64,000 nt of DNA from Oscillospiraceae bacterium (GTDB lineage: Bacteria; Bacillota; Clostridia; Oscillospirales; Ruminococcaceae), in NCBI GenBank assembly GCA_900768995.1, contig CAAGEZ010000026.1, forward strand, positions 56,763 through 120,762, in the 5' to 3' direction. Under the pieces are notes generated by a model. The model worked only from the letters and a program-made list of their open reading frames with translations, had not been told where the DNA came from and did not search any database. The position numbers were made by a program, and so were the translations under genes. Every line of letters begins with the position of its first letter. Position 1 is the stretch's first letter. This document shows, piece by piece, positions 8,589-17,655 of the stretch.

Positions 8589-9569
8589 ATGACCCGTACC
8601 GAGATACGCCGCAAGGCAAATGATGAAATGGAAAAACGGAAGCTCAGAGCCGAAAATGAAGCCGCCGCACGTCAGCGTGAGATATACGCAAAGATACCCG
8701 AGATCGAAGAGATACGCCGAATGCTGGCTCAGACTGCCACCAAGCTTACACGCATCATCATCACACGAAAAAAGGATTACAGGGAAAGCATCGAGCGGCT
8801 CAGAAAAAATAACCTTGACGGGGCACGAATGATAGCCGGGCTTCTCAAAGCAAACGGATATCCCGAAGATTATCTTGAAGTACACTACCGCTGCAATGAA
8901 TGCAATGACACGGGCTTTACGGACAGGGGAATGTGCGATTGTATGAAGCGGCTCATCAGCAGGATAGCTTCCGAGGAGCTGAACCGTTCCGCCAATCTGC
9001 CCGATGCGGATTTTGCCCATTTCAGCCTTGATTATTACAGAGGCATCGTCATTGACGGCATCGACTGTTACAGCCTTATGCAGAAAAATCTGAACTTCTG
9101 CACCGAATATGCACGGACATTTTCCGAGGGCTCGGACAGCCTGCTTATGCTGGGAAAAACGGGTGTGGGAAAAACGCACCTTTCAATGTCTATCGCCAAA
9201 GAGGTCATAAACAAGGGCTATAACGTGATATACGGTTCAGTCATAAACATTCTCAGAAGCATTGAAAAGGAGCGTTTCGGCAGGGGCGAAGAGGGCAGCG
9301 ACACCCTTGAAAGCGTATGCTCCTGTGACCTGCTCATATTTGACGACCTGGGCTCGGAGCACTACACCCCTTTTTATGAATCCACCCTTTACAACATTAT
9401 CAACACCCGCATAAACACGGGAAAACCGATGATAATAAGTACAAATTATTCAAAAGAAGAACTTTCGAATGTGTACAATGAAAGAATTATTTCAAGAATT
9501 TTCTGCTGCTGCAATCTGCTGCTTTTTGCGGGCCGTGACGTAAGGCAGCTAAAGAGAATGAAAGGATAA
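8589..9569 (+). CDS. DnaC/DnaI-like helicase-loader ATPase
   Basis: AAA+ ATPase related to DnaC/DnaI, expected to load the replicative helicase. The N-terminal part is a charged coiled-coil-like region followed by a likely zinc site (CNECNDTGFTDRGMCDCMK, residues ~101-119). Walker A is LGKTGVGKTHLS (~188-199) and Walker B LLIFDDLGSE (~247-256). AAGGAGG at 8575-8581 fixes the ATG at 8589; a start 33 bases earlier would overlap the preceding gene and lacks a ribosome site. 326 residues, usual for DnaI. It forms an operon with the DnaD-like gene and the short gene downstream. Confidence 0.9.
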   Translation: MTRTEIRRKANDEMEKRKLRAENEAAARQREIYAKIPEIEEIRRMLAQTATKLTRIIITRKKDYRESIERLRKNNLDGARMIAGLLKANGYPEDYLEVHYRCNECNDTGFTDRGMCDCMKRLISRIASEELNRSANLPDADFAHFSLDYYRGIVIDGIDCYSLMQKNLNFCTEYARTFSEGSDSLLMLGKTGVGKTHLSMSIAKEVINKGYNVIYGSVINILRSIEKERFGRGEEGSDTLESVCSCDLLIFDDLGSEHYTPFYESTLYNIINTRINTGKPMIISTNYSKEELSNVYNERIISRIFCCCNLLLFAGRDVRQLKRMKG

Positions 9570-9574
9570 TTGAT

Positions 9575-9787
9575 ATGCTTACTGTACTGAAAATTAAATT
9601 TGATCTGCTGATGAAGTCGCTTGACAAGAATGTGACTGTCAAAAAGAGAGAGCTGCTTCTTGCGGTCATCGCTTCGGCACTTCTCGGGATCGTCCTCGGA
9701 GCAGTGTTTACCCCAAAAAAGACTATCACTATCGGCAGCAACAACAGCGCCGACCACTACAATAACACTGACCCTGATGATGAATGA
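9575..9787 (+). CDS. Small single-pass membrane protein, unknown
   Basis: Seventy residues beginning five bases after the stop of the DnaC-like gene, so probably translated from the same mRNA. Residues 1-25 are basic and amphipathic. ~27-45 (LLLAVIASALLGIVLGAVF) is a transmembrane helix. The tail is polar and rich in Asn and Asp. I do not recognise a family. Position suggests linkage to the primosome genes, but this is weak. Confidence 0.6.
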   Translation: MLTVLKIKFDLLMKSLDKNVTVKKRELLLAVIASALLGIVLGAVFTPKKTITIGSNNSADHYNNTDPDDE

Positions 9788-9799
9788 TGATGAATAATA

Positions 9800-9833
9800 A
9801 AAACGGCTTCGGCAAACGCTCCGAAGCCGTTTT
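9800..9833. terminator. Bidirectional terminator
   Basis: A 13-bp perfect stem AAAACGGCTTCGG / CCGAAGCCGTTTT with an 8-base loop, U-rich on both strands, between the converging small membrane gene and the FliB-type gene. Confidence 0.9.
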
Positions 9834-9834
9834 G

Positions 9835-10800
9835 TCATTCATAATAGCAGGTGTAGAGAAAATCGTATATCATATCGAGGTTTTCCTCGCTGTATTCAGT
9901 TTCCTTTGACCACAGGCAGGCGCTTTCTTCAAGGCTCTGACCCGTGAATTTTGATATGAGAGCGGAGCATTCCGCTGAAAATACCCCAAGGGCGGCTTTT
10001 AAGAAAATTTCCCCGTCATCGGCGGATTTCATAAAATATCGGAAAATATAATAGGTCAGCAGATTTTTATATCCCGAAAGCTCTCTTTCATCGGGAGCGG
10101 CATAAACGGGGGACAGCTCTGCGCAGACCTTTTCCCAGTTAGCATTCAGCGGTTCAAGGTAGGATATAAGAAAATGAACATCTTTGGCATATGTAACATT
10201 ATGGCTGACAGCAGTCCTCATAGGCTTTGTGCCGAAAAGCTCTGCTTCTGCGTCGCTGCACCGTTTCAGCAGCTTTTCGGATATCTCGGAAAAGCTCGTT
10301 CCACGCTTTATTATCTCAAAAAGCTCCTCACGGATATGCAAAAGCCGCCTGCAGACATCGGAAAGCTCGCCGTCACCCTCTTCGGAGGAGAGAATGTGCA
10401 GTCCGAAGGGCTTTGTATCGCTTATGATTATCCGTGCCGCTTCCTCGCAGCACAGTCCTATGCCCATTTCGCACCTGTCTCCGAACCACTGTCTGAAACG
10501 GGGGTGGAGGTGGCATATCTCGCAGAGCATTTCCTCGCCTCCCGAAAGAATGAGCCTGCAAAGGTTGCTTTCGTTCAGAAAGGGGCATCTGTCATTTTCT
10601 GCAAGCCTGAAGCAGTCGGAGCCGTCCTCGGAGCGGGTGATGTTCGCTCTCAGCTCATCGCCTAATTCGCCGTCAAGGGTCATATATTTACTGAGGGCTT
10701 CGCTGTCAATGTCAATTTCCCAGCCGATGCAGCAGTTGTCACGGCAGAAAGAGCCTATACAGCGGAAATTTTCGTAATAGTCGGGAACGTATATATCCAT
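9835..10800 (-). CDS. FliB-type lysine-N-methylase family protein
   Basis: Member of the family named after FliB, the flagellin lysine N-methylase. 321 residues. The cysteine pattern is diagnostic: FRCIGSFCRDNCCIGWEIDID at the N-terminus, then RCPFLNESNLCRLI, MLCEICHLHPR and GLCCEEAARII. These cysteines probably bind a metal or Fe-S centre. No flagellar genes occur in the window, so the substrate may be another protein, and the flagellin label should be treated as a family name. It is monocistronic, leaving leftward into a shared terminator. Confidence 0.8.
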   Translation of the reverse strand: MDIYVPDYYENFRCIGSFCRDNCCIGWEIDIDSEALSKYMTLDGELGDELRANITRSEDGSDCFRLAENDRCPFLNESNLCRLILSGGEEMLCEICHLHPRFRQWFGDRCEMGIGLCCEEAARIIISDTKPFGLHILSSEEGDGELSDVCRRLLHIREELFEIIKRGTSFSEISEKLLKRCSDAEAELFGTKPMRTAVSHNVTYAKDVHFLISYLEPLNANWEKVCAELSPVYAAPDERELSGYKNLLTYYIFRYFMKSADDGEIFLKAALGVFSAECSALISKFTGQSLEESACLWSKETEYSEENLDMIYDFLYTCYYE

Positions 10801-11026
10801 AATGGGGCTGCCTTTCGCATATTTTTATATGTGTAATTTTATCACGCATACACTGTTATGTCAATCAAATTTTTTTGAGCATTTTAACACAAATTTTATT
10901 TGGAAAAGACTTGATTTTTTGTTTAAATAGTGGTAATATAAGAAATGTATTTGAATAAGTGTTTATTTCTTAACAGAATTGTGCTATAATTTAAAGAAAT
11001 GATTTTTTATTTGGAGGATTTTAACT

Positions 11027-11296
11027 ATGAAAGCTGTAATCACCGTTATCGGAAAGGACGCCGTTGGCATTCTCGCAAAGGTAAGCACCATCTGCGCTGA
11101 GACCAACGCAAATGTTATCGAGGTAACTCAGAGCGTTCTTCAGGATATGTTCGCTATGATAATGTTGGTGGATATCACCAAGATGAGCGACGATTTCGTT
11201 GTTCTTCAGGATAAGCTCACCGCTCTCGGAGACAGCCTCGGACTTAAGATACATACAATGCACGAGGATATCTTTAACTCTATGCACAGAATTTGA
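11027..11296 (+). CDS. ACT-domain protein (UPF0237)
   Basis: An 89-residue stand-alone ACT domain (MKAVITVIGKDAVGILAKVS, then NVIEVTQSVLQDMFAMIMLVDI), the type of fold that binds small ligands such as amino acids. TTGGAGG precedes the ATG. It sits 18 bases upstream of the UPF0210 gene, a conserved pairing in Firmicutes that suggests a shared, still undefined function, perhaps ligand-dependent control of its neighbour. Confidence 0.9.
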   Translation: MKAVITVIGKDAVGILAKVSTICAETNANVIEVTQSVLQDMFAMIMLVDITKMSDDFVVLQDKLTALGDSLGLKIHTMHEDIFNSMHRI

Positions 11297-11314
11297 CCTG
11301 AGGAGAACTGATTT

Positions 11315-12670
11315 ATGCTGAATGTTTATGATATTCTTGAAACTATAAGAATGATACAGGACGAGTGCCTTGATATCAGAACTATCACTATGGGCATCTC
11401 ACTTATGGACTGTATCGACAGCGACATTGACAGAGCCTGCGACAAGGTTTATGAGAAAATCACCCGCTGCGCAGGAAAGCTCGTTAAGGCAGGCGAGGAG
11501 ATAGAAAAGGAATACGGTATTCCCATTATCAACAAGAGGATCTCCGTTACACCTATCGCTATCGTTTCCGCTGCCTGCAACGCAAGCCCCGTTAAGTTCG
11601 CTCTTACAATGGAAAAGGCTGCAAAGTCCTGCGGCGTAAACCTCATCGGCGGCTATTCAGCTCTTGTTCAGAAGGGCTTCTCCGCAGGTGATGAGAGACT
11701 TATCCGCTCTATCCCCGAGGCTCTTGCTTCTACCTCCTGCGTTTGCTCTTCCGTAAATATCGGCTCCACAAAGACGGGCATCAATATGGACGCTGTTAAG
11801 ATAATGGGTCAGATAGTCAGGGAATCTGCCGAGGCTACCGTTGATAATCAGTGCTTCGGTGCTGCAAAGCTTGTTGTATTCTGCAATGCTGTTGATGACA
11901 ACCCCTTTATGGCAGGCGCATTCCACGGCGTTGGTGAGCCTGACTGCATCATCAACGTGGGCGTTTCAGGCCCCGGCGTTGTTCGTTCCGCTCTTGCAAA
12001 ATATCCCGATGCTGATATAAATGAGCTTGCGGACATCATCAAAAAGACTGCTTACAAGATAACAAGAGTTGGTCAGCTCGTTGGCGTAAGAGCCTCCGAA
12101 AAGCTGGGCGTTCCATTTGGCATCGTTGACCTCTCCCTTGCTCCAACTCCCGCAGTAGGCGACAGTGTTGCTTACATTCTCGAGGAAATGGGTCTGGAGA
12201 AGTGCGGCTGCGCCGGAACAACTGCCTGCCTCGCTATGCTCAATGACGCTGTTAAAAAGGGCGGCGTAATGGCTTGCTCACGTATCGGCGGACTTTCGGG
12301 CGCATTTATCCCCGTTTCCGAGGACGCTGGTATGATAGCTGCGGCTGAGAGCGGCTCACTGCTTATCGAAAAGCTTGAGGCTATGACTGCGGTATGCTCC
12401 GTTGGTCTTGATATGATAGTTATTCCGGGCGACACCACTGCCGAGGTCATCTCGGGCATCATTGCGGACGAGGCTGCTATCGGTATGGTTAACTGCAAGA
12501 CCACAGCGGTCAGAGTTATCCCCGCTATCGGCTGCAAGGAGGGCGATGTTCTTGACTGGGGCGGACTGTTCGGAAAGGGCCCTGTTATGAAGGTCAACAC
12601 CAACTCTCCCGCTAAGTTTATAAACAGAGGCGGACAGATACCAGCACCTCTCCACAGCCTTAAGAACTGA
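11315..12670 (+). CDS. PFL-like family protein UPF0210
   Basis: A 451-residue cytosolic protein of the UPF0210/DUF711 family, distantly related to glycyl-radical-enzyme folds and of unknown reaction. Typical segments are ETIRMIQDECLDIRTITMGISL at the N-terminus, GGYSALVQKGFSAGDERLI in the middle and a glycine-rich C-terminal third ending INRGGQIPAPLHSLKN. GAGGAG lies upstream of the ATG. It follows the ACT-domain gene and lies 30 bases before the first V-ATPase gene, so read-through into the ATPase operon is possible. Confidence 0.88.
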   Translation: MLNVYDILETIRMIQDECLDIRTITMGISLMDCIDSDIDRACDKVYEKITRCAGKLVKAGEEIEKEYGIPIINKRISVTPIAIVSAACNASPVKFALTMEKAAKSCGVNLIGGYSALVQKGFSAGDERLIRSIPEALASTSCVCSSVNIGSTKTGINMDAVKIMGQIVRESAEATVDNQCFGAAKLVVFCNAVDDNPFMAGAFHGVGEPDCIINVGVSGPGVVRSALAKYPDADINELADIIKKTAYKITRVGQLVGVRASEKLGVPFGIVDLSLAPTPAVGDSVAYILEEMGLEKCGCAGTTACLAMLNDAVKKGGVMACSRIGGLSGAFIPVSEDAGMIAAAESGSLLIEKLEAMTAVCSVGLDMIVIPGDTTAEVISGIIADEAAIGMVNCKTTAVRVIPAIGCKEGDVLDWGGLFGKGPVMKVNTNSPAKFINRGGQIPAPLHSLKN

Positions 12671-12699
12671 TATATCTCTTGTAATAAGGAGGACGGCAT

Positions 12700-13011
12700 A
12701 TGGACGATATTATCAAGTCTATCATCGAGATAGACAGGGGAGCGTCAAAGCGCATCGAGGACGCTGAGAAGGAAAAGCTCCGCATCATCGAGGAAGCCAA
12801 GGCAGAGGAAGAGCGTATGATCGCTGAGGCGGTGGAGGCTAAGAAAGCCGAGCTTGCCGCTCTTGAAAAGGCTGAGACCGAAAAAGCCAACGCACGTATT
12901 GCCGAGCTTTCACAGGAGAAAAATGCAAAGCTTGAAGTTATGAAGCAGAGCTTTGAGAAAAATTCCGACAAATGGTGCGGTGAGATATTCCAAGCGGTGA
13001 TATCCATATGA
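12700..13011 (+). CDS. V/A-type ATPase peripheral-stalk subunit G/H
   Basis: A 103-residue, highly charged, almost entirely alpha-helical coiled coil (repeating Glu/Lys/Ala from residue 15 to 95), typical of the G/H stalk subunit that pairs with subunit E. AAGGAGG precedes the ATG. It is the first gene of the ATPase operon. A short Cys-containing hydrophobic end (WCGEIFQAVISI) replaces the usual charged C-terminus. Confidence 0.8.
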   Translation: MDDIIKSIIEIDRGASKRIEDAEKEKLRIIEEAKAEEERMIAEAVEAKKAELAALEKAETEKANARIAELSQEKNAKLEVMKQSFEKNSDKWCGEIFQAVISI

Positions 13012-13048
13012 CATATAAAGTGCGCTGTGGAGAGGAGGGACGGCTGCT

Positions 13049-14107
13049 TTGAATAAAAACAATTCCGCAGGCAGCAGAAATCTTAACGCCACCGTGGCAA
13101 AAATGCACGCAATTTACGGCAAAAGGCTGAAGCAGGAGGATTATTCCGCCCTGCTCAGCTGCATCTCCGTTTCCGATGCCGCAGGATATCTGAAGCGAAA
13201 CACCTATTACAGCCGTGCACTGGACGGCGTTGACACCGACAATATCCACAGAGGCAACCTTGAAGATATCCTCAGAAGAAGTATTATGGAAAATTATTTC
13301 CGTATGATAAACTTCGAGAAGATAGGCAGGGACGATTTTTACGATTATTTCATCGTGAAAACTGAGATAGACGAGATCCTTATCTGCATACTTCATCTGA
13401 ATGCGGGCACAGGCGACCACATCAACACCCTGCCCATCTATATGAACAAGTACACCTCCTTCAATCTGCTTGAGCTTGCAAAGGCGCAGGATTATGATGA
13501 TCTGCTTGCCCTTACGAAAAAGACTCCATATTATGATATCCTGAAAGAGTTCAAGCCTGAGGAAGAGGGCGGTCATATCGACTATCCTGCAATTGAGCTG
13601 AAGCTCAGGACGTATTATGCAAAGCGTCTGACGGAATCGGTGAAAAAGTTCGGCGGCGAGACGGAAAAGCGGCTGAAAAATTATATCGGTGCTCAGACCG
13701 ATATGATAAACATTATCAATTCCTATCGAATGAAACGGTATTTCAATGCGGACGCTGCGGAGATAAAAGCACGAATGATACCCGTTTATATGCGCATTCC
13801 CGAGAAAAAAATGGACGAGCTTTACAGCGCAAGGGACGACAAGGAATTTCTTGAACGCTTCTCAAAGACCTATTACGGCAGAGAGATAGCCGAAAAAGGC
13901 TTTGATATGAAAGACCCCGAAATGTCCCTTATCCAGTTCAGATTTTTGCAGACCAAGCGGGCATTTTCACGTTCCACATCGGCTCCCGAATGCTTCTACA
14001 CCTTTAATCATCTGGCTGAGATAGAGGTCAAGAACATTATCAGGATAATCGAGGGGATAAGATATTCTCTCCCTACAAAGGAGATTTCCGAGCTTATCAT
14101 TACCTGA
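13049..14107 (+). CDS. V/A-type ATPase subunit C
   Basis: Central-rotor cap subunit linking the D/F shaft to the K-ring (V-type subunit C, d-like). 352 residues, helical, with NATVAKMHAIYGKRL near the N-terminus, ENYFRMINFEK and, near the C-terminus, NHLAEIEVKNIIRIIEGIRYSLP, the family's best-conserved segment. The start is TTG with GGAGGG at 13034-13039, about nine bases upstream; no ATG is near. It is followed by a MITE-like repeat and then subunit I. Confidence 0.88.
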   Translation: MNKNNSAGSRNLNATVAKMHAIYGKRLKQEDYSALLSCISVSDAAGYLKRNTYYSRALDGVDTDNIHRGNLEDILRRSIMENYFRMINFEKIGRDDFYDYFIVKTEIDEILICILHLNAGTGDHINTLPIYMNKYTSFNLLELAKAQDYDDLLALTKKTPYYDILKEFKPEEEGGHIDYPAIELKLRTYYAKRLTESVKKFGGETEKRLKNYIGAQTDMINIINSYRMKRYFNADAAEIKARMIPVYMRIPEKKMDELYSARDDKEFLERFSKTYYGREIAEKGFDMKDPEMSLIQFRFLQTKRAFSRSTSAPECFYTFNHLAEIEVKNIIRIIEGIRYSLPTKEISELIIT

Positions 14108-14119
14108 CAGGTACGATAA

Positions 14120-14219
14120 TACTAATAACCAATAAAACTGTAGACAAAAAAACTTCGCATAATCCGTATATGCAAGAATATTCTCAGTTTTTTGTACAGC
14201 TTTTAATTGGTTCTTAGTA
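14120..14219. repeat. Short MITE-like element, family B, copy 1
   Basis: A 100-base element beginning TACTAATAACCAATAAAA and ending AATTGGTTCTTAGTA, with a second inner inverted pair CTGTAGACAAAAAA / TTTTTTGTACAG. It is inserted between the subunit C and subunit I genes of the ATPase operon. The operon RNA would carry it as a hairpin. Related copies are at 32385-32482 and 38792-38891. Confidence 0.85.
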
Positions 14220-14258
14220 TAATACAAAAAAGACAGAAAGGACGGTGCATCTGTCAAA

Positions 14259-16211
14259 ATGTCATCAATAGAAAAAATGATGTTCGCCGATATTGCGGGT
14301 ATGGACACAGACCTTGACGCAGTGCTTGATATAATCTGCTCCTGCGGCTGTTTCCATATGGAAAATGCGGCGGCTGTCCACATAAGCGGGTCAAAGACCA
14401 ATGCCAAGCGGGAAAATCCCTATACGGCTCCGCTGAAAATGCTGGCGGAGATAGGAACGCTCACAGGCATAAAGCTCCAAAAGACCGACTGTTCCGACAT
14501 TCCCGACAGCCGTGCGGAGCAGCTTACCGAGGATATCAGATCCATAAGAAACCGTGTTCAGAAGCTGAATGCGGAGGTAAGAAAGGCATCTGATGAGCTT
14601 AATTCCCACAGAATGGCGCTGGAACAGGTTCAGCATCTGAGCGGCGGTGAGGGTGTCGGGTCTCTCAATGTTGACATTGAGCAGATATTTGCCTGCAAGC
14701 ACATCAAGGTGCGCTTCGGCCGTCTCCCGACAGACAGCTATGACAAGCTTTCCTATTATGAGGACAAGAATTTCTATTTCCTTGCTTACGGCAGGGACAA
14801 GGAATATGTTTACGGCTTCTGCTTTGCCCCGCTTTCAGAGGCTGAGGAGATAGACAGCATTCTTGAATCGCTGTATTTCGACCGCATAAGGCTTCCCGAT
14901 TTCGTTCACGGAAGTGTCGATGACGCTGCAAAGGCACTGGAGAAAAATGTGGACGATGACAAGAACGATGTTGAAAGCCGCAAGATGGATCTGGCGGATT
15001 ATGTGGAGCAGCAGCGTGACACACTGAACAAGTATTTCACAAAGCTGAAAAAGCTTCACGACACCTTTGAGCTTCGTGAAAAGGTAATGATGATAAGGGA
15101 TAAGTTCTACATTGTGGGATTTGTTCCCGAAAAGGACTCGGAGCGTTTTAAGAAATACTTTGAGGGCCTAAAGACAGTTTCCCTTGTTATGAAGCCCTGT
15201 GATGAAAACGGTGAGATCGAAACTCCCGTAAAGCTCAAAAACAACAAGTTTGCAGAGCCGTTCTCGATGTTCGTTGACCTTTACGGTCTGCCTGCCTACA
15301 ACGACATAAATCCCACAAACTTCGTTGCCATAACCTATACGCTCCTTTTCGGAATAATGTTCGGCGACTTGGGACAGGGACTGGTGATACTGCTTCTGGG
15401 AATACTTTTATGGAAATGGAAAAAGATGACCCTGGGCAGGATAATGGAGCGTCTCGGCGTTTCAAGTATGATCTTCGGAACGCTCTACGGAAGTGTGTTC
15501 GGATATGAGGAGCTTCTTGACCCTATGTATGAAAGCCTTGGCATCGGTTTTCTGCCATTCAAGGCTATCCACAGCATAAACAACGTCCTTTACGGCGCTA
15601 TCGGGATAGGTATCCTCATTATCATAATCTCGGTCATCGTCAATATGATAATGGGCTTCAAGGAGAAAAATTACACACGAGCGCTTTTCTCAAACAACGG
15701 TCTTGCGGGACTTGTTTTCTACTGCTCGCTGCTTATGCTGCTTCTCGGCGGAATGCTGGGACTGAATGTCGGCGGACCTGTTTATGTGGTATGCCTCATC
15801 GTGCTGCCCCTTATAGTGATGTTTCTCCGTGAACCTCTGGGCGACCTGCTCAAAGGCAAGGGCTTCCACATTCACGAAAGCGTGGGAGACTTCATTGCGG
15901 CAAACTTCTTTGAGTGCTTCGAGTTCCTGCTTGGCTATGCCACAAATACATTGTCATTCGTAAGAGTGGGCGGATTTGTTCTTTCCCACGCAGGTATGAT
16001 GTCGGTGGTTCTGGCACTGGCGAATATGTCGGGCGGATTCTCACCGCTGGTTATGATACTCGGAAACCTGTTTGTCATTGCGCTGGAAGGCCTCCTTGTT
16101 GGTATTCAGGTGCTCAGACTTGAATTTTACGAGATGTTCTCACGTTACTACACAGGCGGCGGAAAGGCGTTCAAGCCCGTTACCGTCAACTATGATGAAA
16201 TTATTGAATAA
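14259..16211 (+). CDS. V/A-type ATPase subunit I
   Basis: Membrane stator subunit forming the ion half-channels next to the K-ring. 650 residues: an N-terminal cytosolic half with coiled coils (~85-125 and ~225-275), then about eight transmembrane helices from ~365 (YTLLFGIMFGDLGQGLVILLLGI). ATNTLSFVRVGGFVLSHAGM and ALEGLLVGIQVLRLEFYEMFSRYYTGGGKAFKPV are family signatures, with the channel arginine in the first. The start at 14259 (MSSIEKMMFADIAG) matches the usual N-terminus; its ribosome site AAAGGA is rather far upstream. Confidence 0.93.
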   Translation: MSSIEKMMFADIAGMDTDLDAVLDIICSCGCFHMENAAAVHISGSKTNAKRENPYTAPLKMLAEIGTLTGIKLQKTDCSDIPDSRAEQLTEDIRSIRNRVQKLNAEVRKASDELNSHRMALEQVQHLSGGEGVGSLNVDIEQIFACKHIKVRFGRLPTDSYDKLSYYEDKNFYFLAYGRDKEYVYGFCFAPLSEAEEIDSILESLYFDRIRLPDFVHGSVDDAAKALEKNVDDDKNDVESRKMDLADYVEQQRDTLNKYFTKLKKLHDTFELREKVMMIRDKFYIVGFVPEKDSERFKKYFEGLKTVSLVMKPCDENGEIETPVKLKNNKFAEPFSMFVDLYGLPAYNDINPTNFVAITYTLLFGIMFGDLGQGLVILLLGILLWKWKKMTLGRIMERLGVSSMIFGTLYGSVFGYEELLDPMYESLGIGFLPFKAIHSINNVLYGAIGIGILIIIISVIVNMIMGFKEKNYTRALFSNNGLAGLVFYCSLLMLLLGGMLGLNVGGPVYVVCLIVLPLIVMFLREPLGDLLKGKGFHIHESVGDFIAANFFECFEFLLGYATNTLSFVRVGGFVLSHAGMMSVVLALANMSGGFSPLVMILGNLFVIALEGLLVGIQVLRLEFYEMFSRYYTGGGKAFKPVTVNYDEIIE

Positions 16212-16226
16212 TTGGAGGAAACTGAT

Positions 16227-16652
16227 ATGTACATTTTCTTACTTCCCCTCGCTGTTGTAATTCTTCTCGCACTCCCCGTAATTTCCAGAATAAAGCACTT
16301 CACTGACGGAACAAAGTGCAAGAACGCTATCATCGGAAACATCTGCTCATTCTTCGGCGTTATGCTTCTCGCTGTTATTCTCCCCCTCGGAAATTTCGTT
16401 TCCGCTGAGGTCGTAGAGGAGACCGCAGGCGTTATAAGCAGCGCAGGTATGGGCTATCTTGCGGCAGCTCTTGCTGTTGGTCTCGGCTCTATCGGCTGCG
16501 GTATCGCCGTTGCAAATGCAGCTCCTGCGGCTATCGGAGCAGTTGCTGAGGAGCCCTCCTGCTTCGGTAAGGCAATGATCTTCGTTGCTCTCGGCGAAGG
16601 TGTTGCCCTCTACGGATTCCTTATCGCATTCCTTATCATTCAGGCTGTCTGA
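16227..16652 (+). CDS. V/A-type ATPase proteolipid subunit K
   Basis: Rotor-ring proteolipid that carries ions through the membrane. 141 residues with four hydrophobic helices (two hairpins): ~1-20, ~32-58, ~72-98 and ~111-140. The ion-binding Glu is in the last helix (ALGEGVALYG). The first hairpin lacks an obvious matching Glu in its second helix, as expected for duplicated V-type proteolipids with one site per subunit. The ATG at 16227 follows TTGGAGGAAA; an upstream in-frame TTG overlaps that ribosome site. No Na+/H+ assignment is made. Confidence 0.9.
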   Translation: MYIFLLPLAVVILLALPVISRIKHFTDGTKCKNAIIGNICSFFGVMLLAVILPLGNFVSAEVVEETAGVISSAGMGYLAAALAVGLGSIGCGIAVANAAPAAIGAVAEEPSCFGKAMIFVALGEGVALYGFLIAFLIIQAV

Positions 16653-16669
16653 TAAAAAGAGGCACTAAA

Positions 16670-16978
16670 ATGAAATTCTTTCTTCTCAGCGACAATGTGG
16701 ATACCGTTACGGGTATGAGGCTTGCAGGTATCGAGGGAATAGTTGTCCACGAAGCGGAGGAGACCGAAAAGGCACTTCTTGAAGCTATGGACAACAAGGA
16801 CATTGCCGTTATACTTATGACAGAAAAGCTTATTGATCTTATTGAGGACAAGGTGAACGAGCTGAAGCTCGCCCGTCCGTCACCCATAATCTCGGAGATA
16901 CCCGACAGACACGCCACCGTGGACGTTACCGCATCTATTTCGAGGTATGTTCAGGAGGCAATTGGCATCAAATTATGA
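16670..16978 (+). CDS. V/A-type ATPase subunit F
   Basis: A 102-residue central-shaft subunit that binds subunit D. The Rossmann-like fold shows MKFFLLSDNVDTVTGMRLAGI, then DIAVILMTEKLIDLIEDKV and PIISEIPDRHA. It lies 18 bases after subunit K, whereas many clostridial operons place F further downstream. Confidence 0.88.
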   Translation: MKFFLLSDNVDTVTGMRLAGIEGIVVHEAEETEKALLEAMDNKDIAVILMTEKLIDLIEDKVNELKLARPSPIISEIPDRHATVDVTASISRYVQEAIGIKL

Positions 16979-17061
16979 TACCGGTATCAAGCTTTGATAT
17001 TAGCATCAAGCTATAACTATAATTTTACCGCAATAAGCTTTGGACTGAAAGGAATGATACT

Positions 17062-17655
17062 TTGGAAAAGGATAAGCTTGACCGTTTTATCTCGGCGGTG
17101 AGCACCGCTGCGGATAAGCAGGTAAATGACATTCTCTCCGAAGCGGAGCAGGAGAAGAACAACATTCTCACTTCGGCAAAGGAGTCTGCCGAGGAAGCGT
17201 CTAACCGCTGCCTCAGCGATAATCTTAAAATGACCTCGGGCAAGTGCGTCCGTATGGTCTCAAAGGCAGAGCTGGAGATGAAAAAGGAAATTCTCATCTG
17301 CCGTGAAAAGCTGACCGCCGAGCTGTTTGACAAGGTACACGCAAAGCTGGCGGAATACAGAAAAACTCCCGAATATAAAGAAAAGCTCTGCGCTGCCATT
17401 ACGGAGGAAACTGACCTTGATGGTGCAAAGGTGTTCCTTGCACCCGATGATATGAAGTTTTCCGATGATATCGCAAAGGCTGCGGGGGGTAAGGTCACTG
17501 TTGCCGCCGATGATACCATAAAATACGGCGGAATGCTCATTCTCAGGAGCGCAAAGGGCACTGTTACCGACAGGACATTCGACTGTGCACTTAAAGAGCA
17601 GCTTTCAAAGTTTGCTTCGGGAAATCTTATGGCGCAGGAGGGTGAGCGGAAGTGA
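17062..17655 (+). CDS. V/A-type ATPase subunit E
   Basis: A 197-residue peripheral-stalk subunit. The N-terminal ~110 residues are a charged helix (AADKQVNDILSEAEQEKNNI), and the C-terminal globular part ends with DTIKYGGMLILRSAKGTVTDRTFDCALK, the conserved E-subunit head that binds the catalytic domain. The start is TTG at 17062 with AAAGGA about eight bases upstream. Its stop overlaps the GTG start of subunit A, implying coupled translation. Confidence 0.88.
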   Translation: MEKDKLDRFISAVSTAADKQVNDILSEAEQEKNNILTSAKESAEEASNRCLSDNLKMTSGKCVRMVSKAELEMKKEILICREKLTAELFDKVHAKLAEYRKTPEYKEKLCAAITEETDLDGAKVFLAPDDMKFSDDIAKAAGGKVTVAADDTIKYGGMLILRSAKGTVTDRTFDCALKEQLSKFASGNLMAQEGERK

